Below are positions 1 through 9,500 of a stretch of DNA of 64,000 nt, piece by piece. Made by a program: the position numbers and the translations under genes. Under the pieces are notes generated by a model, which worked only from the letters and a program-made list of their open reading frames with translations, was not told the DNA's origin and searched no databases. Source of the stretch: GCA-2699365 sp036160955 (GTDB lineage: Bacteria; Verrucomicrobiota; Verrucomicrobiia; Opitutales; Coraliomargaritaceae); the NCBI GenBank assembly GCA_036160955.1, contig JAYYDJ010000041.1, positions 1 to 64,000 on the forward strand. The letters are read 5' to 3'. The stretch's first letter is position 1. Every line of letters starts with the position of its first letter.

Positions 1-375
1 TTTTACAATTGCATCCGGCTTGGCCCCTATCATCTCAACACTATACTTTTTCAATAATACACTTTCATGAAGCTCCATGGAAAGATTCAGTACGGTATGT
101 CCACCAAGAGTTGGTAATAGTGCATCAGGCTGTTACTTCAAAACAATCTTCTCTAATGCATCCAGTGTTAATGGCTCAATGTATGTGACATCGGCGAATT
201 CAGGATCTGTCATTATTGTAGCCGGATTACTATTAACTAGTACGACCCTGTAGCCTTCCTCACGTAGCGCTTTACATGCTTGTGTACCCGAATAATCAAA
301 CTCACAGGCTTGGCCTATGACAATTGGTCCAGAACCTATGATGAGGATAGTTTGTATATCAGTGCGTTTTGGCAT
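1..375 (-). pseudogene. carB: carB 5' end (carbamoyl-phosphate synthase large subunit), interrupted by in-frame TAA
   Basis: The first 80 codons give the conserved N-terminus of CarB: MPKRTDIQTILIIGSGPIVI, then GQACEFDYSGTQACKALREE, and later NSNPATIMTDPEFAD. CarB makes carbamoyl phosphate for arginine and pyrimidines. Codon 81 is TAA (positions 133-135). Past this stop the same frame stays open to the window edge and still reads CarB sequence (QPDALLPTLGGHTVLN, then MIGAKPDAI). The stop falls where E. coli CarB has Glu in KERPDA, so one base change would explain it. The usual GGQTALN reads GGHTVLN. I start at the MPKRTD methionine, not at an in-frame ATG 13 codons upstream, because family members begin there. 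It is a decaying gene copy or a sequence error. Most of the gene lies outside the window. Confidence 0.75.
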
Positions 376-554
376 TAAATATTTAAAAGGTGAAATTTTT
401 AACAATTCATGCAAGCACGAACAATTGAGAGGATACTTAATAAATAGTTTTTACTATAATTATTTACCCTATTTACATTTTAAATAGCTATCTAGACGAT
501 TGAATCTATCACAATAAATTAGTTATTTTTCGTCTATAAATCGAACTTGCATGC

Positions 555-1013
555 TTATTTTGTAGCGAATATAGCCTGAATTTCTACTGTGCTGTCTTTA
601 GGAAGACCTGTGACTGCAACTGCAGCACGAGTATGTCGTCCTCTTTCTCCGAATACTTCAACAATTAAATCAGAAGCTCCATTAATGATATCAGGACTTT
701 CTGAGAATCCAGGTATAGCATTAACAAAGCCATTGAGTTGTAGCACTTGTTTAACTTGATTTAAGTCGCCCAATGCTTGCTGCGCAATAGTCAGTAAATT
801 TAGCGCGCACACTCGGGCCGCCGCTTTGCCGTAAGCGATATCACGAGTTGCTCCAATTTTCCCACTGTGTGTCATGGTTCCATCAACGCAGCAAATCGCG
901 CCCGAAAGGAAGAGCAACTGACCTATTTTGAGTGCAGGTTGGTAGTTTCCCGCTGGTAAAGGAGCCGAGGGCAATTGGATCCCAAGTTTAAAAAGTCGCT
1001 CTTCGATATCCAT
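555..1013 (-). CDS. RidA family protein (YjgF/YER057c/UK114)
   Basis: At 152 residues the protein matches the slightly long RidA subgroup (UK114-like_1), which shares the blocks LGIQLPSAPLPAGNYQPA, VNAIPGFSESPDIINGASDL and GERGRHTRAAVAV. RidA proteins deaminate reactive enamine/imine intermediates from PLP enzymes; the key arginine corresponds to R129 in HTRAAV. Members of this longer subgroup are less well studied, so the imine deaminase role is inferred. It is a free-standing minus-strand gene between carB and the symporter, with about 65 bp on its downstream-of-symporter side. No promoter or terminator is obvious. Confidence 0.85.
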   Translation of the reverse strand: MDIEERLFKLGIQLPSAPLPAGNYQPALKIGQLLFLSGAICCVDGTMTHSGKIGATRDIAYGKAAARVCALNLLTIAQQALGDLNQVKQVLQLNGFVNAIPGFSESPDIINGASDLIVEVFGERGRHTRAAVAVTGLPKDSTVEIQAIFATK

Positions 1014-1078
1014 GATGAATGGGATAGTTATGCAATAGTGAGAATCTAAATAAAAATTATGTTTTAGGTGATGTGCAA

Positions 1079-2386
1079 TTAAGATTTATTTGTGTAAGGG
1101 ACTTCTCCTTCGCTGCAAGCGATGACAACTGCACCAACGGTATCACTAAATACATTCACGGATGTGCGACACATATCGAGTATTCGGTCAGTGATCCATA
1201 CGACTCCGATAGCCTCTACTGGGAGGCCTACTGCTGGCAAAATGACTGAAATTGCGACCAAACTAGCTGCAGGAATACCCGCTACTCCGATGCTTGTTGT
1301 TAAGGCCAGAATAACGACTAACAATTGTTGGCTGAAATCCAGAGTCAGAGCCCCAGTTGATGCGTATAGTTGGGCAATAAACATAACGACAACGCACTCG
1401 TACAAAGCCGTCCCATCCATATTAACGGTAGCCCCAAGAGGAAGAGTAAATGAACTCGTTTTCTTCGATATGTCTGCTTGTCCCTCCACTATTTCCATGG
1501 TTAAAGGTAAGGTTGCAGATGAACTTGCTGTTGAAAAAGCGGTGAGTAAAACTGGCGCCATTGCTTTGTAATGCGTTAGCGGATTAAGTTTACCAAGAAA
1601 TTTTAACACGATGGCTAAGATTATGCAAAAATGGAAAGCCAAGGCTAGAAGCACTGTTATAAAAAAGTTTAACAAGGTGCCAATCATCTGATCAAAGGGC
1701 GCGTTCAAAAGAATTGGAGTTACTAAGCCAAACACTCCTATTGGTGCAAATCGGATAATGAAATCAGTGAGGCGTAGCATGACTTCTTGTGCGCCGTCCC
1801 AAAAGCTCTGCTGAGCAATGCGTAGTTCTTTGCGAAGTTTACCTATAAATACTCCAAATAATATAGAAAAAGTAATCACCCCAAGTAATTGCCCATTATT
1901 TGCCGCGGCGTTTACAATATTTGATGGAAACATACGTAAAAAAATAGCGTATAGATCATTTGCTCCACGCCCCTCAACTTTTTCCATGAGTCCCTGATGG
2001 AGAGCAGTTTCACTGGCTTCGCCTAAAATCGCAGTTGCAAGTGCAGGGTCTACATTTCCAGGGCCAATAAGATTGACCGCAAGTAAGCCAACTACGACTG
2101 CTAATGCTCCGCTACAAGTATAATAGAGAAAAGTCTTCGCGCTCATGCGCCCAACGCCTTTTTCAGCACCTAGATGCATAACTCCAGCAATGATCGATGC
2201 TACTATTAGAGGCACAATGACCATTTTTAGTGCATTCATGAACAGCCTCCCAGTAAACTGGCAGAAGCCTTCGACGTAAGCGCTAGATTGTGTGCTACAA
2301 ATTGGCAGAATAAATTGGGCGACTAAAACTGCGAGTGCTAGCGAGAGCAGAATCTGCCAGTGAAGTTTCCATTTAATAGGATTCAT
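1079..2386 (-). CDS. Dicarboxylate/amino acid:cation symporter (DAACS, SLC1 family)
   Basis: This inner-membrane transporter of 435 residues has the elevator fold of GltP/DctA/GltPh. Visible signatures are the serine-rich hairpin SSSATLP (288-294), NMDGT (322-326), the second hairpin GIPAAS (370-375), and D400..D404..R407..N411 in the last helix. Arg at position 407 is the residue that goes with acidic substrates in GltPh, so glutamate, aspartate or C4-dicarboxylates are likely, with Na+ or H+ as coupling ion. Which substrate is used cannot be told from sequence. It lies upstream of the RidA gene and downstream of rsmA on the same strand, 20 bp from rsmA, so co-transcription with rsmA is possible. 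Confidence 0.9.
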   Translation of the reverse strand: MNPIKWKLHWQILLSLALAVLVAQFILPICSTQSSAYVEGFCQFTGRLFMNALKMVIVPLIVASIIAGVMHLGAEKGVGRMSAKTFLYYTCSGALAVVVGLLAVNLIGPGNVDPALATAILGEASETALHQGLMEKVEGRGANDLYAIFLRMFPSNIVNAAANNGQLLGVITFSILFGVFIGKLRKELRIAQQSFWDGAQEVMLRLTDFIIRFAPIGVFGLVTPILLNAPFDQMIGTLLNFFITVLLALAFHFCIILAIVLKFLGKLNPLTHYKAMAPVLLTAFSTASSSATLPLTMEIVEGQADISKKTSSFTLPLGATVNMDGTALYECVVVMFIAQLYASTGALTLDFSQQLLVVILALTTSIGVAGIPAASLVAISVILPAVGLPVEAIGVVWITDRILDMCRTSVNVFSDTVGAVVIACSEGEVPYTNKS

Positions 2387-2406
2387 AAGATATTAGTTTT
2401 AGTGAT

Positions 2407-3246
2407 TTAAATGTCTTTATTTAAATTGGCGAGCAATTGCCAGCAATCGATGGGTAATGCTTCTGGGCGAACGGTCGGAGAAATTCCACTGTTGAGAAGT
2501 GAATCGAACCAAGCGCTAATTTGTGGATTGGATTCACGTTTGCAGATAGCACCAAGTTGTTTTCGACGCTGGGTAAAAATGCGCCGAATACACTCTTTTG
2601 CAGGATCAGAAAAATGTACTGGATTTTCTTTTTGGTCGAGTCGCATGAGAACCGAATCAACTTTAGGTATAGGAAGAAAGCAGGTTCCTTTGACTAAATG
2701 TGAACTATGTAGCGAGAAAGAGGATTGTAGAAATACAGAGATAGCGCCAAAAGTTTTGCTGCCTGGGTCAGCGGCGTAGCGATCTGCAGTTTCCTTTTGT
2801 AACATCAGTACCATGCGACTAGGCAGTAGCTTTGATAAGATTAGATTCATCCATGGGGTCGCTACTGCATATGGGAGGTTTGCGATAATTTTAAAATCTT
2901 TGCTTTTGCCGGATACGGTGAGTCCAGCAAGAGGTTCTTCGAGGCAATCACCCTGACTTAGGCAACATTTTGGTGCATTTTCTAAGAGACTAGATCGCAA
3001 GTAGGCGCTCAGTTTAGGGTCGCGTTCAATAGCCCATAGATGTGCCCCTGTGTCAAGAATGGCTCGTGTGAGCGTGCCTAACCCAGCGCCAATTTCTACT
3101 ACGAGTGAGGTCGAATCTATTTCAGCAAGCTCAATTGATTTGCGCACAATATTTCCGTCAATGAGGAAATTCTGCCCAAGTTTTTTATTTGGCACATGCT
3201 CAATCTGATGGAGGATTTCTTGTGTTACTGTTGGACTTAAAGGCAT
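2407..3246 (-). CDS. rsmA: 16S rRNA (adenine1518/1519-N6,N6)-dimethyltransferase
   Basis: RsmA (KsgA) dimethylates two adjacent adenosines near the 3' end of 16S rRNA during small-subunit assembly, using S-adenosylmethionine. The 279-residue protein has the family N-terminus KKLGQNFLID (21-30), SAM motif I EIGAGLGTLT (51-60), the acidic ERDPKLS block and the catalytic NLPY motif (123-126). The length is normal. A hairpin lies just upstream, between rsmA and the end of trpC. Loss of this methylation gives kasugamycin resistance in bacteria generally. Confidence 0.95.
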   Translation of the reverse strand: MPLSPTVTQEILHQIEHVPNKKLGQNFLIDGNIVRKSIELAEIDSTSLVVEIGAGLGTLTRAILDTGAHLWAIERDPKLSAYLRSSLLENAPKCCLSQGDCLEEPLAGLTVSGKSKDFKIIANLPYAVATPWMNLILSKLLPSRMVLMLQKETADRYAADPGSKTFGAISVFLQSSFSLHSSHLVKGTCFLPIPKVDSVLMRLDQKENPVHFSDPAKECIRRIFTQRRKQLGAICKRESNPQISAWFDSLLNSGISPTVRPEALPIDCWQLLANLNKDI

Positions 3247-3298
3247 CGCACGTAGCTATCTAGCCGATTTCTAACGTTCTGTTTAAATTAATAGAATG

Positions 3299-3316
3299 AG
3301 GCAAGCACTCTTGCCT
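3299..3316. other. Perfect 7-bp hairpin between trpC and rsmA
   Basis: AGGCAAG-cact-CTTGCCT forms a 7-bp stem with a 4-nt loop in the 96-bp gap between trpC (upstream) and rsmA. No uninterrupted T-run follows on either strand, so it is at most a weak terminator. It could also be an mRNA-processing site. Confidence 0.35.
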
Positions 3317-3342
3317 AGTGGGTAAATTGAGGCCTTTTCACT

Positions 3343-4140
3343 TCAGGCATTGTGAAAGGCTTCTACCAAAGATTCAGGATCTTCGACTCGCATGAGCGCC
3401 TCGCCAACAAGAATTGCATCTGCGCCACATAAGCTTGCCCGCTCTGCATCTTCAGAATCAAAGATTCCGCTTTCGCTAATCCGTACAATTGATTCTGGAA
3501 TAAGCGGTATGAGGAATTCTGATATACTAAGATCGGTCTGAAAGCTTTTCAAATCGCGATTGTTTACGCCGATTATTTTTGGGTCGAATTTAAGTGCTTT
3601 CTCCAGTTCACGTTCCTCATGAATTTCGAAGAGTACATCTAAGCCCGCCAAGCTAGCTGATTCATAGAGAGCCTTGATGGCATCATCTTCGAGGGCTCGT
3701 ACAATGATCAATATTGCACGCGCACCTGCCTCGGCCGCCTCAACAACCTGTACTGGATGGATCATAAAATCTTTACGCAAGCAAGGAGTGATTCTTTGAT
3801 GCGCTTCTAAAAATTCAACCACGTCCCATAGATCTTGAAGGCTGCCACCAAAGTAATCAGTATCTGTGAGAATTGAAAAACAATCCGCATTGGCATTTGT
3901 AAACTTGCGAGCTTGCTCGACAGCAACGAAATCTTGTTCCGCGATTTGACCTGCAGATGGTGATTTACGTTTGATTTCAGCAATTACTGATAGATGGTCC
4001 TTACGTGCGAGCGCATCGTAAAAACTTCCACCTTGTTTTTGCATATGGGCAAGTCGCTCTAATTCAGAATCACGTACGGGGCGAATTAAATTACGATAAG
4101 CATGCCGCTTAGCCGCCATAATTTCAGTGAGTTTGTCCAT
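3343..4140 (-). CDS. trpC: Indole-3-glycerol phosphate synthase
   Basis: TrpC catalyses ring closure of carboxyphenylamino-deoxyribulose phosphate to indole-3-glycerol phosphate in tryptophan synthesis. The 265-residue TIM-barrel protein shows all family blocks: VIAEIKRKSPSAG (catalytic Lys), the CLRKDF strand (catalytic Lys), FEIHEERE (catalytic Glu), GVNNRDLKSF, and the phosphate-binding ISESGI plus GADAILVGEALMR. No other trp gene is in the window, so the pathway genes are scattered. A strong terminator-like hairpin ends only a few bases before the start codon, so expression needs either readthrough or a start site very close to the gene. Confidence 0.95.
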   Translation of the reverse strand: MDKLTEIMAAKRHAYRNLIRPVRDSELERLAHMQKQGGSFYDALARKDHLSVIAEIKRKSPSAGQIAEQDFVAVEQARKFTNANADCFSILTDTDYFGGSLQDLWDVVEFLEAHQRITPCLRKDFMIHPVQVVEAAEAGARAILIIVRALEDDAIKALYESASLAGLDVLFEIHEERELEKALKFDPKIIGVNNRDLKSFQTDLSISEFLIPLIPESIVRISESGIFDSEDAERASLCGADAILVGEALMRVEDPESLVEAFHNA

Positions 4141-4144
4141 ATAT

Positions 4145-4171
4145 AAAAAAGCCTACTTTAAAAAAGTAGAC
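4145..4171 (-). terminator. Intrinsic terminator after the DUF5069 gene, 4 nt upstream of trpC start
   Basis: On the minus strand a 9-bp stem (GTCTACTTT / AAAGTAGGC, one G-U pair) with a TTT loop is followed by six T residues. It lies between the stop of the DUF5069 gene and the trpC ATG. It is a textbook intrinsic terminator for the upstream gene. Because the T-run stops 4 nt before the trpC start codon, it could also act as an attenuator in a trpC leader. Confidence 0.75.
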
Positions 4172-4199
4172 CATTAAAATTACGTTTCTTTGTATAATA

Positions 4200-4745
4200 T
4201 CAAGGCAGCTTTTTAGGATTCGTAGCGGCAAGTCGTGATTCCACCCATTCGACTATCAAATCTGGCTCGTTTTCATGTGCCCTAGTAACTGTTAAAAATT
4301 CCGCAGGGTGAATGTTGTGGGTTTTAAAAAAACGCCGATCGCCACCACATCCATACATTGTTTCAGGCGGCAGTTCTCCACGAAGTTTAGCGACCGCCTT
4401 GGGAATAATTCGTGGCAACCATTCGATCCCGCGCACTTTGCATTGCTTAGCAGGAAGCTTGGTTGGGTCAATTTTGTGCTTTGTAGGGACCCCTTTTTGT
4501 ACTTGAAAGAAGTAGTCACGTCTCACTGAGTGGACCAAGAGAAAGGTCTCAAAGTCTGGTTCTTCGCAAGTAACAAAGTCTTCAGCGTAGTCGAATACAT
4601 CCATAGTATTAAGTCCTATTTGTGCTAGTTCTGCCAGTGTCGCAGAGTCAAAAAACTCTTCAGTTGCTTGTTGCCCGCCTTCATAACGAGTTACTGCATC
4701 TTTCCAAATTTGCTTTAGCTGTTGCTGATAATTGTAGTTGTGCAC
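4200..4745 (-). CDS. DUF5069 domain protein
   Basis: This is a soluble-looking 181-residue protein with no signal peptide or membrane segment. The second half carries what I recognise as the DUF5069 pattern: VRGIEWLPRIIPKAVAKLRG, then a GGDRRFFKTHNIHPAEFL block and a final VEWVESRL helix. Two aromatic/acidic segments in the first half (DYAEDFVTCEEPDFETFLL) look family-specific. DUF5069 proteins occur mostly in Verrucomicrobia and relatives and have no established function, so none is assigned. It appears to be a single transcription unit closed by its own terminator. Confidence 0.7.
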   Translation of the reverse strand: MHNYNYQQQLKQIWKDAVTRYEGGQQATEEFFDSATLAELAQIGLNTMDVFDYAEDFVTCEEPDFETFLLVHSVRRDYFFQVQKGVPTKHKIDPTKLPAKQCKVRGIEWLPRIIPKAVAKLRGELPPETMYGCGGDRRFFKTHNIHPAEFLTVTRAHENEPDLIVEWVESRLAATNPKKLP

Positions 4746-4795
4746 TAAATCAGGTGTAGATGACTTTTATAATAAATCAAGTTGTCACGTAGAAT

Positions 4796-6520
4796 TCATT
4801 TAGACGCGGAGTGCAGGTAGCAACTATCTGTGAGTGTCTTAAGAAATGCAACGAGAGCGGCTTTATCTATGTCATTCATAGGAATACCCTGTCCGGGATG
4901 TTTCGCTAAGTTTGGGTTTAAAGTAGGGCTCTGATAGATGCCTGTGCTGTAATGCTCGACCACTTCTTCAAGCGTTTTAAGTCGTCCGTCGTGCATGTAA
5001 GGGGCAGTTATGCCGACGTTACGTAGGCTAGGAGTCGAGAACTTACCGATATCTGTATCGCGACGGGTAATTAGGGCGCGACCATGGTCGGTGGTCAGGC
5101 GCAGACCATTGTTATGAAAGACATGATCGCTGAAAAGCGGACCGCCATGGCAATGGAAACAATCGGCCCCATAAAGTTTTCGTCGTGGGTCGTACTCGGT
5201 AAAAAATAATTTTAGCCCTCTTTTCTCTAGCTCGGAGAGTTCAGCCTCACCTTTTACCGCACGATCAAAGCGTGAGTCAGCACTGGTTTGACTTAATAGG
5301 AATTGCTCAATTGCAACTCCGATGCGCTCAGCCGATATATCACGTGATCCGAAAGCACCTTTAAATAGGCTTGGGTAAGCTGGGTGCAGAGATAGTCGCT
5401 TTTCAACGAGCGGTAGCGAGGCGTCCATTTCAGTCTCATTTTCAATACTAAAGAGTGCTTGTTCACGCAGCGAATCGACTCTGCCATCCCAGAAGAATTG
5501 TTGTTTCCACGCGAGATTGACCAGCGGCATCGAGTTGCGCTTGCCGACTTGCCGATCAATTCCCGTGCTCCGTATGTCTCGATCAGCAAAAGCTCTCTCA
5601 CTTTGATGGCAGGTGGCACAACTTACAGTGGCATTTCTCGACAAGCTGGAGTCATGAAAGAGGCGTCGACCGAGTTCGACTCGCTCGATGCTCAGCGGGT
5701 AGTCTTTGGGGAGTGGTGGAAGCGGAAAGAATTTGCTAATTTTAAGTGGGTAGGGAGTGCCAATAAAAGGGGTAGCAATACCTTTAACCGCTGGAATAAC
5801 TGATTGTCTTTGTGTGGCATGGATTTGTGCCACTAGAAATGCGCCTTCTGTTTGTTGCTTTAATTCAAGAGCCAAGGGATCGCCCTGTCGGCCATGAGTC
5901 GAGCTGGTTTTTGCAACGGCGATATTTGCTAAAACATGGTCGAGGTTAAAATGTAGGATTAATTGAGCATCACTGGTGCGCAGGTCGACTGTAGCAGGAA
6001 TGCGCACCCGCATTCGATGAGGTTCATTCCCCAAGTGGTAGGAAAAGCCACCTTTATTATACTTTGTTTGCCAGTGACCCTCAAGGGCTAGAAATATATA
6101 TCCATCCTGCCAATTCCAATGTAGCTTATTATTGATTGGATTTAGTGGGTGCTTCGCTGGAAATTTAGCGGGGTCGGACTGATTAATTTCCGGTTTCAAG
6201 CCAATTAAAAATTCTATCGCAGTGAATTCAAGTGGGGGTAGGTCCGCTAGATCGACACTTGTGACCCCCGCTTCAAAATCGATGAGTCCGAACCAATCTT
6301 TAAGTATGTGTTTATTACCCATACTATCAATAAGGAGAGGTTCTGAAACAAGATAAGCGATGCGACTGATCGAAAGGCTAGAGTTGTTTCGGGTTGCATG
6401 CCAAGAATCAGAGAGTACTACTGGTCTTGTCTCCCATTTAGCTACAAACTCAATACTTAACTGAGCCCCATTTAATGATGCCAGTAGTAACAGTGTGAGC
6501 CCTGCAATTCTTAGGGTCAT
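4796..6520 (-). CDS. Exported fusion of an MbnP-like domain and a di-haem cytochrome c peroxidase (MauG/MbnH-like)
   Basis: After a signal peptide (about residues 1-19) comes an MbnP-like domain, about 20-238: ISRIAYLVSEPLL, GLIDF, KHPLNP (123-128), HWNWQDGYIFLALEGHW (134-150) and a late LHFNLDHVL. A di-haem peroxidase domain follows, about 270-565, with two haem c sites, CATCH (301-305) and CFHCH (454-458), a WDGR block (344-347) and the APYMHDGR motif (506-513) typical of MauG/CcpA proteins. In methanotrophs MbnP and MbnH are separate proteins; MbnH oxidises a Trp of MbnP to kynurenine, giving a copper site. Here substrate and enzyme appear to be one chain. Its start overlaps the upstream gene by 4 bp, so the two are translationally coupled. 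The copper role is inferred. Confidence 0.8.
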   Translation of the reverse strand: MTLRIAGLTLLLLASLNGAQLSIEFVAKWETRPVVLSDSWHATRNNSSLSISRIAYLVSEPLLIDSMGNKHILKDWFGLIDFEAGVTSVDLADLPPLEFTAIEFLIGLKPEINQSDPAKFPAKHPLNPINNKLHWNWQDGYIFLALEGHWQTKYNKGGFSYHLGNEPHRMRVRIPATVDLRTSDAQLILHFNLDHVLANIAVAKTSSTHGRQGDPLALELKQQTEGAFLVAQIHATQRQSVIPAVKGIATPFIGTPYPLKISKFFPLPPLPKDYPLSIERVELGRRLFHDSSLSRNATVSCATCHQSERAFADRDIRSTGIDRQVGKRNSMPLVNLAWKQQFFWDGRVDSLREQALFSIENETEMDASLPLVEKRLSLHPAYPSLFKGAFGSRDISAERIGVAIEQFLLSQTSADSRFDRAVKGEAELSELEKRGLKLFFTEYDPRRKLYGADCFHCHGGPLFSDHVFHNNGLRLTTDHGRALITRRDTDIGKFSTPSLRNVGITAPYMHDGRLKTLEEVVEHYSTGIYQSPTLNPNLAKHPGQGIPMNDIDKAALVAFLKTLTDSCYLHSASK

Positions 6521-9500
6521 GGAACTGTGTAGGTGTTGGTCGCGTTGAAGGTCCTGGTTGAATTATTTCGGCCACGAAAGGTTACCACCATTGAATAGTC
6601 CCCCGAAACTAAGCCTGCAGCAACTGGGTCAAATGTTACTTTTACGGAAAATTGGTCGGGTGAACCGGAGCTATCAACGCGTGAAGCCGAAGATCCACTA
6701 TTCAACGTACTTGTATCAAAGTTTGCTTCCTGACCGCCAATGGTTACGGCTAGGGGGTGCACAGGGTTGCCCGCGTTACTCCCTCCTGTACGAACTAGTG
6801 GTGGTACCGAATTGATATTATTATCGATCAATTCTATATAGACGATTTCGCTGCTACTACTCCCATCGGCGGGGTCGCTGTAGCCACCACCTAAGCTAGC
6901 ATCCATAGCAATGAAGAAATCATAGGCTATTGTTTCGATTGAACTGAGCGCACTTATATTGAGTGGTGACTGCTCGTTTGAATCCAGCGAAATATTATAA
7001 AACTCGTAGCTTGGGCTATCGCTAGAGCTTAACGGGTCACCATTGATGATGAGTTTAAATTCGGGGTAATCAGCGCTTAAAAGGGCCCGACCACTTCCAA
7101 CAGTGTCTCCAAACTTTTCTGCCACTACTGTACGACCACTTAAATCGCCCCCATTAAAAATAGGAATTAAGCTATTGGAATCAATTATATCTACTGCGCT
7201 TGTAGCAGTCGACGGATTAATGCCAGCTAGTTGTAAGATAGTACTAAACAAATCCACACAGTGTACCAGTGCATTAGTACTGGAGCCCTCACTCACATTA
7301 AGGTCTGGCCCAGATATTATTAACGGTACATGAATGCCACCTTCGTAAAGATCGGCTTTCGCGTGCCCGTTGCCATAGGGTAATTGAGCTACTTGACCAG
7401 GGGAGCCATTATCACCAATTATAATTACATTTGTATTTTTTAGATCGATATTCTCCAGCAAACGCCCAATCTCTGTGTCCATTGCCTCAAGCATGCGACA
7501 GTAAAGGCCCGTATTTGAATTATCACTTGGATTCGAGTAGCCTCCTTGGGGCGCAAGATCGGCAGGTGGTTCATGAAAAGGGGTGTGGGGAGCATTGAGC
7601 GCTAGCCAGCAAAACCAAGGACTACCTGTAGCATTACTATTGATCCAGCTCACCGTATCATCAATTTGTTCGGTAGTTGTATAGTTTGTACTCGTTGTAG
7701 TGAGTGTCGTTCCGTTAATGACTTCGGTTTTCGTCCAATTAAAATAGTCGGTAACGCCTCCTTGTAAAATTCCTTTAAAATAATCCCACCCACCAGTTAC
7801 TTGAGGGCCTGTCAGACCGCTACCTAAATGCCATTTTCCGAAGGACGCTAGGGCATAAGAGGACGATTCTTGGATAAAAATTTCTGGTAAGGTCAACTCC
7901 GAAGCAGATAGGGTATTGTTACTATTTGGATCACCCACTCCGTGCCTGAAGGGATGCCGTCCAGTCAGAATGGTGGCTCGTGTGGGTGAACAAATTGGCT
8001 GGGCATAGGCTCGGTTAAACTGTAAGCCCGTGCTTGCTAGGCTTTGTAAATTCGGCATGTTTGGCAGCGTTAACCCGACGCTTGCATTGTGAACAGGGCT
8101 CCAGTCATACCCCCAATCATCAACAATAATTAGTAGTATATTGTTTCCTGTGTTTATTGGGTTCGTACCGACACTTAGCGAAGCATTAAAACGTTCACTG
8201 ATACCATCAAAAGCGACCTCTAATAGGTAGTTTCCATCACTGAGTGCATCTAAGTCGACGCGAAACTGAATCTGGTCTTGAGTAGGACGACCTAAGTAAG
8301 TTATGGAGTTGCCTTCAAGTGAAATACTAGAAGGATCGATGTTTAAGTCAGCGGGTGCAGTGCTCGCGCCTGAAAGGGTTAAAGTGACAGAGGAAAAGCT
8401 TGTGTAGTCTGGAGTGGAATAATCAAATCCAGTCGAATCAAAAGCCTCTAAAGCAGTTTGATTAAGTTTAAAGAACCGCTTATCTTCTTGATTGATTAGA
8501 TTAATTTCTGTAAAAGCTAGCTTATCGCTATTGGCAGTAATTATTTCATTTGATAATTTCCAATGGGTTAAGTCTGAACTATAACTTACTTCGTAACTGC
8601 CGCCTTCAATTGCATCCCAAGTGACGGTGACATCACCGGAGGTGAAATCGGGTACGATACTTTCAGTCAGTAGCTGCTTTTCTGGCCCACCTTCAAAATA
8701 ATTAACAACACTCTCATTTATAGTATTAAGGCTATCGCCGCGAGGATCACCATAGTACCAGCGTCCAATGTTATAAGGAAAAACGGGCGTACCGTCCGGC
8801 TCAATCGTAATAAAGTAAGCGTAGGTTCCATTCGGATAATCGGGTGTTTTGCAAAAACGACCGTTGTAGAGGTCGAGATCAAAATCACTGCCTAGGGCGA
8901 GGCCAAGGTCGCCCTTGTATGCATAATCCTCTATGTAGTGACCTAGCGTATAATTATCTACACCGACATCTGGACCCTCTTGACTTGTTGCTAAGACCGG
9001 TCCAATGCTCTGCGCTGTCACTGCCCAGGCGGGCAGACTTGTGCGCCCAGTAACATTTAAATTAGTGCTACCGTTTGAGCCATCACGCTTTTGGTAGCCA
9101 GACCGCATGCGCTGTACTGAACTAGAGGCATCATTTGGATCACTGTAACCGTACGGGCCATATATTGGGTAACCATCTCTCACCCATCCGATGATTGGAG
9201 AGTGGGACGGATCACTTGCATTTTCAGAATAAGTGTTCGCGATACTATTATAGTCTACGTGATCGCCTAGCAGAAAGCGTAGCCCCGGGGGGTTGGCATG
9301 GTAGTGATAATTAGACCCTGCTTGGTGAGCATTTCCTGCATCAAAGGTGACACTTTCATTTACATAGGCATCACGGTTCCAGATGCCATCTCCGCTAAAG
9401 TTAGTATTTGGCCTCGCATCAGAAGCATTACTATTTGAGTAAGAAAAGGTGTCTCGATTATCAAACATCGCAACGCCGTCTACAAAGTAACCAATTTCTC

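Noticed and set aside
1122..1571. 149-codon open frame on the plus strand inside the symporter gene
   Set aside because: It is the antisense of a clearly conserved SLC1 gene and shows no domain or start context of its own.
4124..4174. 17-codon minus-strand frame MVYFFKVGFFIYGQTH over the trpC leader hairpin
   Set aside because: The aromatic residues come from the T-runs of the terminator stem. It lacks tryptophan codons, so it is not a trp leader peptide.
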